64,000 bases of DNA. Origin: Desulfobacterales bacterium. GTDB lineage: Bacteria; Desulfobacterota; Desulfobacteria; Desulfobacterales; Desulfosalsimonadaceae. The notes beneath the pieces are model-generated. The model saw only the letters and a list, made by a program, of their open reading frames with translations, made no database searches and had not been told where the DNA came from. The DNA lies in the NCBI GenBank assembly GCA_034520365.1, contig JAXHNP010000007.1, positions 372,001-436,000 of the forward strand, read 5' to 3'. This document shows, piece by piece, positions 47,483 through 55,081 of the stretch (the stretch's first letter is position 1; each line of letters opens with the position of its first letter). The translations under genes were made by a program, and so were the position numbers.

Positions 47483-47659
47483 ACTGTCATTTCGAGCGGC
47501 AGCGAGAAATCTTTCAAACGAGATTCCTCGTCGCTCGCGCTCCTCGGAATGACAGTAAATAATGCCAAGATTTTGTAGGGCCGGCCACCGTGCCGACCTT
47601 ACTATTTTGCCATCCCTTCCCGTATTTTTGTAGGGTCGGCCACCGTGCCGACCTTACAT
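47483..47659. repeat. Palindromic repeat family 2 followed by two REP half-cores
   Basis: ACTGTCATTTCGAGCGGC ... CTCCTCGGAATGACAGT (47483-47556) is an imperfect palindrome. Two direct copies of TGTAGGGNCGGCCACCGTGC + CGACCTTAC follow (about 47575-47603 and 47629-47658). The 47394-47662 gap holds no gene. Confidence 0.7.
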
Positions 47660-47662
47660 GTT

Positions 47663-48739
47663 TCAGCCTTCCATATACGCCCGTATCCTCTCTGACAAAT
47701 CCCGCGTCAACTCCAACACCCGCGTGGCATCGGGAAGCGATAGCGACCCCGTGCCGCAGCTTGGGGTAATAAGCGATTTTTCAAAAATGGTCGACCGATC
47801 CAGCCCGAGGGCTTCGGTGCGTTTAACCTCATCCTCCCACAATTCAGCCAGGGAAGAAACCGATTCTTTGGCGATGGTTTCCCCGTCACCGGTGGGCACA
47901 ATGCCCCAGGCCAGGATCCCGCCGTCTGTGATAAACTTTTTTACCTGATCCGCATACAGGATGAATTTGTCAAAAAAGGAATACGCGTCAAAGCTTGCGA
48001 TATCCGCCGGGGAGTCCAGCACAATGGACCACTCCGAGTTCGCACACACATGAATGCCGGCAAGCCCGCCTTCGGCATGGATGGCGGAAATCACCTCCGC
48101 CAGGCACTGATCCACATCCTCGCGGGATACGCTGATAAACGCGGATGAACCGAATCCGGCAAGCCCGGGTTCATCCAGAAAAATAATCACCGGCAACCCG
48201 TATTTTTTGAGCTGATTGACCTGCCAGCGCGCCTTCATGGCAATCAGCTTGACCGCGGCATCCCGGAGCTGGTCATCATAGAAAATCGCCCGGCCGGCAT
48301 CATCCACCACGCCGGTGGCAAAAGTAAACGGTCCGGTGACCTGGCCTTTTACCGCTGCCGGCGGCTCCGGCCGGCTGTCCAGATATCGCAGAAACTCAAA
48401 AAAACCGGGCGCTGTGTTATCGGTCAGGGCAAACCGGGAATCTGAAATATCAAGGGTTCCCCCCTCGACCGCCATATAATCCTCAAAAAACGCCAAAAGC
48501 GCCTGGTCAAAATCTTCATCCGCGGTATTGATATAGGTTTTCTCCCCGTCCCTGGCGACTGCCGGCATGCCCGGCAGAAACTGGGCCATCATGCCCTCTG
48601 CGGAAAAATGGGGGAGCTGGATCCATAAGGGAATTTCCGGTGTATATTCGCCCATCAACTGCACCGCCGCCGGATGCTCATCCATGGGCAGACTGCCGAT
48701 CAGCGCCGGCTTTGCGTTTGGTTTAAACTCGGTTTTCAT
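47663..48739 (-). CDS. MetE/UROD-superfamily protein
   Basis: The 358-aa TIM-barrel protein resembles the C-terminal catalytic half of cobalamin-independent methionine synthase and uroporphyrinogen decarboxylase-like methyltransferases (PALIGSLP, VKGQVTGPFTFATGV, IIFLDEPGLAGFGSS, IHVCANSEWSIVLDS). The His-Cys pair in IHVCAN could bind zinc. These short MetE-like proteins may transfer methyl groups from corrinoid proteins. ATG at 48739 follows AAAGGA; the frame is open 17 codons further upstream without a ribosome site. Confidence 0.72.
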   Translation of the reverse strand: MKTEFKPNAKPALIGSLPMDEHPAAVQLMGEYTPEIPLWIQLPHFSAEGMMAQFLPGMPAVARDGEKTYINTADEDFDQALLAFFEDYMAVEGGTLDISDSRFALTDNTAPGFFEFLRYLDSRPEPPAAVKGQVTGPFTFATGVVDDAGRAIFYDDQLRDAAVKLIAMKARWQVNQLKKYGLPVIIFLDEPGLAGFGSSAFISVSREDVDQCLAEVISAIHAEGGLAGIHVCANSEWSIVLDSPADIASFDAYSFFDKFILYADQVKKFITDGGILAWGIVPTGDGETIAKESVSSLAELWEDEVKRTEALGLDRSTIFEKSLITPSCGTGSLSLPDATRVLELTRDLSERIRAYMEG

Positions 48740-48790
48740 ATAAAACGTTTTTCCTTTGCAACCAAATATTAAAAAAGTCAAAGTTCCCAA

Positions 48791-48875
48791 ACTGTCATTT
48801 CGAGGAGCGCCAGCGACGAGAAATCTTTAAAATCATGCAATTGAAAGATTTGTCGCTCACGCTCGAAATGACAGT
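48791..48875. repeat. Palindromic repeat, family 2
   Basis: ACTGTCATTTCGAGGAGC (left) and CGCTCGAAATGACAGT (right) with GCGACGAGAAATCTTT / AAAGATTTGTCGC in between form an 85-bp imperfect palindrome. The rest of 48876-49110 is AT-rich with the tatA promoter. Confidence 0.78.
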
Positions 48876-49014
48876 TTAGCTCATGTGACCACTTTAATAA
48901 AATTAATGGTGACGATATGATAGAACTCATGATCAAAAGATATTAATCTTACAATTCTTTTAAAGCCTTGACAAGATTTTTGTATTTTTAAAAATTTTCA
49001 ATGATTGGAATGAA

Positions 49015-49043
49015 TTGACAGAATCTTAGGAATGCCCTAAGAT
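49015..49043 (+). promoter_or_regulatory. Promoter of tatA
   Basis: TTGACA (49015-49020), 17-bp spacer, TAAGAT (49038-49043), 68 bp before the tatA start. Confidence 0.5.
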
Positions 49044-49110
49044 AAACCCAACAAAAAAGAATGGACCCGCTCCTTAAAAAATGGCGGGCAGATAAACGGA
49101 GGAGAAATCC

Positions 49111-49302
49111 ATGTTTGGCATTGGCATGCCTGAGCTCATTATTATTCTGGTGATCATTCTCATTATTTTCGGGGCCGGCAAACTGCCTGAAATCGGCTCC
49201 GGCATCGGCAAAGGCATCAAAAACTTCAAAAAAGCAACATCCGAGGAAGACAGCGAACCGGAAAAGCTTGAAAACAAAAAAGAGGACCAGGATAAATCCT
49301 GA
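49111..49302 (+). CDS. tatA: Twin-arginine translocase subunit TatA
   Basis: The 63-aa protein has the TatA layout: a short N-terminus, one transmembrane helix with the polar Glu ([15 protein letters not shown]), the [10 protein letters not shown] hinge and an amphipathic helix ([12 protein letters not shown]), then a charged tail. GGAGG lies 7 nt before the ATG. No tatB or tatC is adjacent, so the rest of the translocase is elsewhere. Confidence 0.92.
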   Translation: MFGIGMPELIIILVIILIIFGAGKLPEIGSGIGKGIKNFKKATSEEDSEPEKLENKKEDQDKS

Positions 49303-49404
49303 TCCCCGCCCATAACAGCCCGCAAAGTTGATTCTATCCCCTAAATTGAGCGATTTTTAAGTTTGGAACGTGCAATTTAGGTATCAGTTAACTAAAGCGT
49401 CCCG

Positions 49405-49443
49405 CCTGTCATTTCGAGGCGCGAAAGCGCCGAGAAATCTTTA
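49405..49443. repeat. Half copy of palindromic repeat family 2
   Basis: CCTGTCATTTCGAGGCGCG followed by AAAGCGCCGAGAAATCTT; the inner GGCGCGAAAGCGCC makes a small hairpin. Located in the 49303-49537 gap between convergent tatA and ssb, which holds no gene. Confidence 0.6.
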
Positions 49444-49537
49444 ATAACCCACAGGCCAATATCCTTTTATCTCCTTCTCCCTATGGGAGAAGGCCGGGAT
49501 GAGGGTAAAAATGGCTTAAGTTAATCACGCGAAACCT

Positions 49538-50005
49538 TTAAAACGGAATATCATCATCAAATTCATTGCCGCCCCCGCCGGATGATGCAGGCTGCTGCGG
49601 CTGCGGCTGCGACGTTGCGCCGGCATCATAGGAGGGCGCCGAATTATCCGCATACTGGGACTGGGCCGCATTTTTAGATTCCAGCATCTGCATGTCATTG
49701 GCCACAACTTCCGTGATATACTTGGTCACCCCGTCCTGCTCATAGGAGCGGGACTGGAGACGGCCCTCGATATAGACAAGCCGGCCCTTGGACAGATATT
49801 GACTGCAGATTTCAGCAAGCCGGCCGAATATCACCACCCGGTGCCAGTCCGTGCGCTCCTTTTTTTCGCCGGAGTCCCTGTCCGACCACTGCTGGCTGGT
49901 AGCCATGGAAAAATTCCCCACCGCCCGGCCTTCTTGCGTATAGCGGATTTCCGGGTCTTTGCCGAGCCGCCCGATTAACATCACCTTGTTCAGCGATCCT
50001 GCCAT
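49538..50005 (-). CDS. ssb: Single-stranded DNA-binding protein
   Basis: The 155-aa protein has the OB fold (NKVMLIGRLGKDPEIRYTQEGRAV, WHRVVIFGRLAEICSQYLSKG) in the first 105 residues. A Gln/Pro/Gly-rich linker and the acidic tip DDDIPF, which recruits repair and replication partners, follow. A broken partial copy of this gene is found at 61879-62195. Confidence 0.96.
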   Translation of the reverse strand: MAGSLNKVMLIGRLGKDPEIRYTQEGRAVGNFSMATSQQWSDRDSGEKKERTDWHRVVIFGRLAEICSQYLSKGRLVYIEGRLQSRSYEQDGVTKYITEVVANDMQMLESKNAAQSQYADNSAPSYDAGATSQPQPQQPASSGGGGNEFDDDIPF

Positions 50006-50153
50006 TGCCTGCTCCTTTTCCTGTTTGTCTCAATTTCCCGGTTTGATCCCACAGGGGATCCCCACGCAAACGCCGCAATCACCATTCTCCGGCAATTGCG
50101 GAGTGCCTTGCGTAATTAATACTATTTAATATGGCATATGTCAAAACAGTTAT

Positions 50154-50245
50154 CAGGGCAAATTTGTTCTGTCTTTTCTTAGGCAGGCACGGTGGCCTGC
50201 CCTACGATTACCTGCATCGTAGGGTCGGCCACCGTGCCGACTCCG
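50154..50245. mobile_element. MITE copy truncated on the right
   Basis: Left TIR CAGGGCAAATTTGTTCT (50154-50170) and REP palindrome, then a direct join to a DUF2442 gene fragment at about 50246. Compared with the fuller copy at 52492, the right TIR, the 3' part of DUF2442 and the sequence between are missing. Confidence 0.75.
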
Positions 50246-50349
50246 TGGAGTTCCTGACTGAGGTCGTCATCACCCTCTGTCCCGTCAGCGAATCGAAGGT
50301 GCACAACATAATCGTGTACGTATTCAGCTTCTATGACTTTCGGAATCAT
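50179..50349 (-). pseudogene. DUF2442 fragment fused in frame to MITE sequence
   Basis: From the ATG at 50349 the first 36 residues match the N-terminus of the intact DUF2442 gene at 52654 (MIPKVIEAEYV, VVHLRFADGTEGD). The frame then runs into the MITE, reading GVGTVADPTMQVIVGQATVP, and stops at 50179. The fusion ORF is 56 aa. It is most likely a relic, as the domain is cut in half. Confidence 0.75.
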
Positions 50350-50354
50350 AATTA

Positions 50355-50505
50355 TTACTCCAATGGATCAATTTTCTTAGTGAGGATGACCGGACTGAAT
50401 CAAATTCCGGTCTTGATGTCAACTGTGATCTGATATTCGCCATACACCGCATGAAAGTGAGGCGGTGAATGGTCCCGTGAATTGGCCATGTACTTTGTAA
50501 TTGAC
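50355..50505 (-). pseudogene. DUF4160 remnant
   Basis: On the minus strand RDHSPPHFHAVYGEYQIT is the core of DUF4160, and after a frameshift at ITVDIKTGI the reading IQSGH resumes near its C-terminus. Its end abuts the DUF2442 start, the usual DUF4160-DUF2442 gene order. The N-terminus is missing. No gene is seen in 50506-50829. Confidence 0.6.
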
Positions 50506-50829
50506 GGGAGGTTGTACTTTGTTTAGCTTAGGTGAATGACCATCATGTATGAAAACCCGGCCCACGATTGGCGGCTGAAATGACGCAAAACTCAAGCTGT
50601 ACGCCTGTTAAAATTCCTTTTAAAAAATCGGAACTTAAAATTGAAACTGGCGCAAAAAATGCCTAAGCTAATTGGTCAATTACCCGGGAAAAAGACGAAA
50701 ATTTCTCCGTTTATGCGCCTAACGAGTTTAAATAGCTGAAAAAATCCTGTTTTTGGATATATATGATGATATTTAAGTGGGTTGCGTGGGGCCAGTCCCA
50801 AGCCCGCGAAAAATGAGGGCGGTTAAATT

Positions 50830-52176
50830 ATGAATACAGAAAATTTGATAAAGAGCCCTGAAGGTCGCAACCTGGAGTTTAAAAGAGAAGTTTCCAGGAA
50901 ATTAGATAATATATTGCGTACTGTCATCGCTTTTAGCAATAGCGCAGGCGGAGAAATAATTATAGGCATTGATGATGACAGAAATATTGTCGGTATTGAT
51001 CATGATCCTTTTGAGCTTGAAGAACGTCTGGCCAATTCTATCTACGACAAGATCTCTCCAATTCCCGGTGTTTTTTTTCAGACGATCACATACAAGCAAC
51101 ACATTCTATTTAAAATCAAGGTATTTCCCGGCCCGAATAAGCCTTATTATTTGAGGTCCAAGGGGCCGGAAAAGGGCGCTTATGTCCGAGTCGGCTCGAC
51201 AAACAGAGTCGCTGATCAATGGATTTTAGCGGATCTACGCAGGCAAGCGCACAACCGCTGTCTGGATGAGGAGGTGGATGTCCGTTTCGACTGTCAGGTA
51301 TTTTCCACTCAGGTCCTGTCTAGGTATATGAATTGGAGGGAAATCAAGGCTAAGGTCAGTGTGGACTATTTGGTAAAAGAAAACTTGGCAGTGCGCTATA
51401 ACGGGAGTTGTCACCCTACAATTGGCGGGCTTTTGCTTTTTTGTGATTTGCTCCCGGATCCTTATGAATATGCTGGTTTCGCTGTGGCCATATACCGTGG
51501 CAATAGCAGGTCTGGCCTTGTCCATTCTCAATACATAACCTGCGGCCTTCTGGATGCCCCCCAGATGGTTATGGAAGCTGTTGACGCCTATCTTGGCAAC
51601 AGGGTTGAGATCAGCGGCCTGCGCAGGGATGAAAATTCGGATATACCCATTGTTGCTTTGCGGGAGTCTATTGTAAATGCGATTTGCCATAGGGATTACG
51701 CCATGCAAGGATCTCAATGCAAGGTAGAGGTTTTTACTGATCGCGTAGAGATCATTAGTCCGGGTACTTTGCCTGTGGGAATTTCTCTGTCTGACCTTGG
51801 TTTGGGGACTTCTGAAATCCGCAACAGACAGATCGTTAAGATTTTTCGCAAGGCTGGATATATAGAGCAGCTTGGAACGGGCATCATTCGAATGCGTGAC
51901 GCCTGTAGTAGAGCCGGGCTTATCGAACCCCAATTTCTGGAGATCGGCAATTATTTTAAAGTCATTTTTTACAAGCGCCATACTGCTTTGCCACATGAAC
52001 TCAAAACAATATATGATCTACTTACTGACAAGGGCCGTCTGGCCAGCAGTCAAATTGCTAACCATTTGAATATCCATCAAAATACCGCTATTAAGCGGTT
52101 GAATAAATTGATAGGTATGGACTTGGTGACCAAAAAGGGCCGGGGAAGTGATGTGAGATATGAAGTTCAAGTGTGA
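50830..52176 (+). CDS. AlbA_2 (Schlafen-like) ATP-binding transcriptional regulator
   Basis: The 448-aa protein has an N-terminal AlbA_2 domain (about 8-125: EGRNLEFKREVS, AFSNSAGGEIIIGIDDD, AYVRVGSTNR). A GHKL-type ATPase-like region follows (about 255-370: ALRESIVNAICHRDYA, VEIISPGTLPVG, LGTGIIRM), then a C-terminal winged helix (SSQIANHLNIHQNTAIKRLNKL). Members are often accessory or defence-linked genes. The gene is visibly more AT-rich than its neighbours and is bracketed by direct repeats of a MITE plus DUF4160-DUF2442 relics, which suggests acquisition by transfer. Confidence 0.82.
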   Translation: MNTENLIKSPEGRNLEFKREVSRKLDNILRTVIAFSNSAGGEIIIGIDDDRNIVGIDHDPFELEERLANSIYDKISPIPGVFFQTITYKQHILFKIKVFPGPNKPYYLRSKGPEKGAYVRVGSTNRVADQWILADLRRQAHNRCLDEEVDVRFDCQVFSTQVLSRYMNWREIKAKVSVDYLVKENLAVRYNGSCHPTIGGLLLFCDLLPDPYEYAGFAVAIYRGNSRSGLVHSQYITCGLLDAPQMVMEAVDAYLGNRVEISGLRRDENSDIPIVALRESIVNAICHRDYAMQGSQCKVEVFTDRVEIISPGTLPVGISLSDLGLGTSEIRNRQIVKIFRKAGYIEQLGTGIIRMRDACSRAGLIEPQFLEIGNYFKVIFYKRHTALPHELKTIYDLLTDKGRLASSQIANHLNIHQNTAIKRLNKLIGMDLVTKKGRGSDVRYEVQV

Positions 52177-52250
52177 GCTCGTGTGAGGATGTGAGAAATC
52201 GTGTGAGGCAAAAATTCGGGGGACACCATGCAGAAAATTCCATGAATCTG

Positions 52251-52480
52251 GGGTCGGACCAAAATAACACCTCGAAATAAATAGAAAAGATTCATGAAAA
52301 GGGCTGTTATTTGAGCTAAATCAAACTTTTGGGGTATAAAACTGACAGTTTAAAAAATTGTTATCTCCGGGCACCCTTAGAGGGCTCATTTCAATATCAA
52401 AAATCAGCTCCCAATACTAAAATCAGCATGAAATAACAAATCAAGAACAATGATATCAATAAGTTGTGCTGGTCCGACCC
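52251..52480. repeat. 10-bp inverted repeats around a 210-bp AT-rich segment
   Basis: GGGTCGGACC (52251-52260) and GGTCCGACCC (52471-52480) are perfect inverted repeats. The inside is AT-rich and has no gene. The ends look like a small palindromic element, but no duplication of target is seen. Confidence 0.45.
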
Positions 52481-52491
52481 GTTTAAAAATT

Positions 52492-52647
52492 CAGGGCAAA
52501 TTTGTTCTGTCTTTTCTTAGGCCGCTTAGGCAGGCACGGTGGCCTGCCCTACGCTTACCTGCATCGTAGGGTCGGCCACCGTGCCGACTATCTGTCCGTT
52601 AACAGGGCCGTGGTTATGGGCTGTGCGGTTAAAACAAATTGGCCGTG
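52492..52647. mobile_element. MITE copy with both TIRs, no target duplication
   Basis: Left TIR CAGGGCAAATTTGTTCT (52492-52508), right TIR AAAACAAATTGGCCGTG (52631-52647), same interior as the copy at 26937. The 10-bp flanks differ, consistent with later recombination. It lies 6 bp from the DUF2442 stop. Confidence 0.78.
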
Positions 52648-52653
52648 ACAGGA

Positions 52654-52899
52654 TTATGCGGTAATTTTTATCTTTTCGTAGAGGAACTCGGGCGCGATAT
52701 CGGCACCATTTGGCCAGCACAGAGTCCGAAACTCCGGATGTACTCTGACTTTTGCGAATGTTTCACGATTCTTGAGGGGTTCAAATATTTCTCCGTAGAG
52801 TTCCTGACTGAGGTCGACATCACCCTCTGTCCCGTCAGCGAATCGAAGGTGCACAACATAATCGTCTACGTATTCAGCTTCTATGACTTTCGGAATCAT
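52654..52899 (-). CDS. DUF2442 domain protein
   Basis: The 81-aa protein matches DUF2442 (VVHLRFADGTEGDVDLS, VHPEFRTLCWPNGADIAPEFLYE). DUF2442 genes usually pair with DUF4160 and are suspected toxin-antitoxin-like modules; the upstream DUF4160 gene is here reduced to its 3' end. The ribosome site TTGGAG lies inside that remnant. Function unproven. Confidence 0.78.
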   Translation of the reverse strand: MIPKVIEAEYVDDYVVHLRFADGTEGDVDLSQELYGEIFEPLKNRETFAKVRVHPEFRTLCWPNGADIAPEFLYEKIKITA

Positions 52900-52904
52900 A
52901 ATTA

Positions 52905-52990
52905 TTACTCCAATGGATCAATTTTCTTAGGAGGATGACCGGACTGAATCAAATTCCAGTCTTGATGTCAACTGTGATCTGGTATTCTGA
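52905..52990 (-). pseudogene. DUF4160 3' remnant
   Basis: The minus strand reads EYQITVDIKTGI, then after a frameshift IQSGHPPKKIDPLE and stop, directly before the DUF2442 start. Only the C-terminal 25 or so codons remain. It shares its sequence with the remnant at 50355. Confidence 0.6.
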
Positions 52991-53024
52991 TATTTTACGT
53001 TAATTTGGCCCTAATTTCCAGGCC

Positions 53025-53204
53025 ATGGTTTTCGTAAACGGCGTTTCCTGGGGTGAGAACCCCGGCGCCGGGGTTATCCAGGCGGTCCGTATGAAGAAAA
53101 ACGCGGGCGAGAAGATTTTGAAATTCCTGGCGGATGCAGCGGTTATGGATCGCCTGATCAACGAAAACCAGGTCGTCTGCCGCTACGCTACCATAGAGAT
53201 TTGA
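53025..53204 (+). pseudogene. 59-codon fragment resembling an internal PurQ-like segment
   Basis: The ORF reads MKKNAGEKILKFLADAAVMD and ends NENQVVCRYATIEI. The NQVVxRY word is typical of the glutaminase domain of phosphoribosylformylglycinamidine synthase (PurQ). No flanking PurQ sequence is present, so this looks like an isolated internal piece. Assignment is tentative. Confidence 0.35.
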
Positions 53205-53338
53205 ACCTCTGCGCCTCTGCGTCTTGGCGCGAGAATGATAGCTGTTGCTAAATACCGGATCGTTTTATTTGCATCTCTTCACCGGCCCTGATACATTTAA
53301 AAAAGCCAAAATGATGAAAGCGGGGAGGTTTTTTTACG

Positions 53339-53570
53339 ATGAAAACAGAAACATTGCTTGACCGAATAACGATTCATTCGGAAATAATGCTTGGAAAACC
53401 AACAATTCGAGGGATGAGAATCACGGTTGAACAGTTTTCTTGTGGATGTCGGTGTAGGCAGGCGCGTCGAAAAATTTTTATCTGAAGCCGGCTAAGATAC
53501 GAAAGCTGTGTGCAAAATTGTTCCGCGTTTAGGCGGATGAAACCATTATTCGAACTGCCGGAAGATCGTT
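53339..53570 (+). pseudogene. Collapsed DUF433-DUF5615 antitoxin-toxin pair
   Basis: The first 32 codons (MKTETLLDRITIHSEIMLGK, PTIRGMRITVEQ) are the start of a DUF433 antitoxin-type protein. At about 53433 the sequence jumps, in another frame, to FLVDVGVGRRVEKFLSEAG, the start of a DUF5615 PIN-like protein, which then meets a stop (GYD codon changed to TAA). The end of the first gene and the start of the second are deleted. No gene is seen in 53571-53755. Confidence 0.65.
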
Positions 53571-53755
53571 GATTGATTTGTTTCCTGCCCTTAATTTTTT
53601 TTAATGTGCTATTAAATTTTTTAATACTTTTGACCTTCCTTTTTTCTTTCTGTTTAAAAAGTGCTTGATTGTAGTATTTCCAATTTTTTAAATTAATCAA
53701 TAATTTCAAACATTTAAGTTGTTTTATGTGAATGCGGGAGGTAAAATCTGTTTAA

Positions 53756-53772
53756 TTGGTGCAGGAATTGCA
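53756..53772 (+). promoter_or_regulatory. Sigma-54 type promoter for the minor pilin operon
   Basis: TTGGTGCAGGAATTGCA has GG (53758-53759) and GC (53770-53771) separated by exactly 10 bp and a TTGC box. It lies 47 bp before the first pilin gene. Pilin genes in many Gram-negative bacteria depend on RpoN. Confidence 0.5.
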
Positions 53773-53818
53773 TTCAAAAAATATATAAAAGCTAAATAAA
53801 CCCTATCAAGGAGTCGTA

Positions 53819-54316
53819 ATGGGTAAAAAATATGGATTTACATTAATCGAATTGATGGTCGCAATTGCGATAATTGCCATTTTATCATCTATTGCTGTGC
53901 CCAACTATATTAGCTACAGGAACAATCAGCAAGTTACCAGAGCCGCCAGGCAGGTCTATTCCACCCTCCAGTCCGCCAAAATGACCGCAATCAAAGATAA
54001 TGCGACGGTATTTATTGACTTTGTCAATGGCAGTGGTTCTGCCGGAACGTTCAGAGTATTTGAAGATCTCGATGACAACGACACGTTTGATGCCGGAACG
54101 GATGATGTAATCCAGGAAGGTCAGATGCCGCCCGGCGTCACAATGGCGGATGCCGGGTTTAGCGGCGATACTCAGGCTGTTTTCAATTCCATGGGGATAG
54201 CCCGAAAGCCGGACGGGTCTTTGAATTTTGGCTCTGTTGAGGTCAAAAACAACATTCGGTGCAGTGAAATTCGAGTCAGCGCCACCGGAAGTATAAGGAT
54301 AGCGAAATGTCAATAA
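53819..54316 (+). CDS. Type IV minor pilin, GspH/FimT family
   Basis: The 165-aa prepilin has a short basic leader with the peptidase site G/FTLIELMVA (Gly6-Phe7, Glu5 of the mature protein) and the hydrophobic N-terminal helix to about residue 30. The C-terminal domain fits GspH/FimT (VYSTLQSAKMTAIKDNATV). Minor pilins prime pilus assembly. AAGGAG lies 5 nt before the ATG. It overlaps the next gene by 10 nt. Confidence 0.88.
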   Translation: MGKKYGFTLIELMVAIAIIAILSSIAVPNYISYRNNQQVTRAARQVYSTLQSAKMTAIKDNATVFIDFVNGSGSAGTFRVFEDLDDNDTFDAGTDDVIQEGQMPPGVTMADAGFSGDTQAVFNSMGIARKPDGSLNFGSVEVKNNIRCSEIRVSATGSIRIAKCQ

Positions 54317-55014
54317 TTCAGAAATTGAAACGACCAGCGGATAACAAGGGGTTCACTCTAATAGAGCTTCTGATCGCAATGGCGGTGGCTTCCATTATGA
54401 TGACCCTGATTGTCGGGGCATACTGGACCCAGACGCGGATCAGCCGCGAACAGCAGATGATGATTGACATGCAGCAGAACATGCGCCTTGCCATGAATTT
54501 TTTAAAGTGGGATTTAATGATGGCTGGCTACGGCCTGGATAATGATGACACATTTGAAACCGCAGATGCAGGTGGGCTGGAATTCTCCTATGTGGCAGAT
54601 CGTGACGGTATTGATAACAACAACGATGGCACGACCGATGAGGGCGATGAAACCGAAACCGTTTTTTATGAACTCTATGATGCCCATGGCGACGGGGACA
54701 GCGATCTCCGCCGGGAGCTCAGGGACGGCCCGGGGGTTGTGCCAGACCCAAGAGGCCAGGCCATTGCATTAGATATTGAAGAGCTTGAATTTTTTTATAC
54801 CCTGGCGGATGGCACTCAGACAAGCACTCCTGCGAATCTTGAAGATATCCGGGCGGTGGGTATCTCGTTTATAGCCCGCACGGCGCATGAAACCGGCTCC
54901 AGAGGCAATCAAACTTACACCTCATTTTCGGGCACTGACTGGAGTTATAACGATGGGTTCCAACGTCAAATTATTACCGGCAGGGTCCAATGCCGGAATA
55001 TGATCGAGGATTAA
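54307..55014 (+). CDS. pilW: Type IV pilus minor pilin PilW-like
   Basis: The 235-aa prepilin has the leader site G/FTLIELLIAMAVASIM and a PilW-type globular part. Around residues 98-116 the acidic DGIDNNNDGTTDEGDE loop resembles a calcium-binding DxDxDG motif. Second gene of the operon, overlapping the first. Confidence 0.85.
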   Translation: MSIIQKLKRPADNKGFTLIELLIAMAVASIMMTLIVGAYWTQTRISREQQMMIDMQQNMRLAMNFLKWDLMMAGYGLDNDDTFETADAGGLEFSYVADRDGIDNNNDGTTDEGDETETVFYELYDAHGDGDSDLRRELRDGPGVVPDPRGQAIALDIEELEFFYTLADGTQTSTPANLEDIRAVGISFIARTAHETGSRGNQTYTSFSGTDWSYNDGFQRQIITGRVQCRNMIED

Positions 55015-55081
55015 GGCAGCGGCCGGAAACCCATACGGATTAAAAAATAATTGGCAACCCAAAACTCAAAGAGCAAACCAT

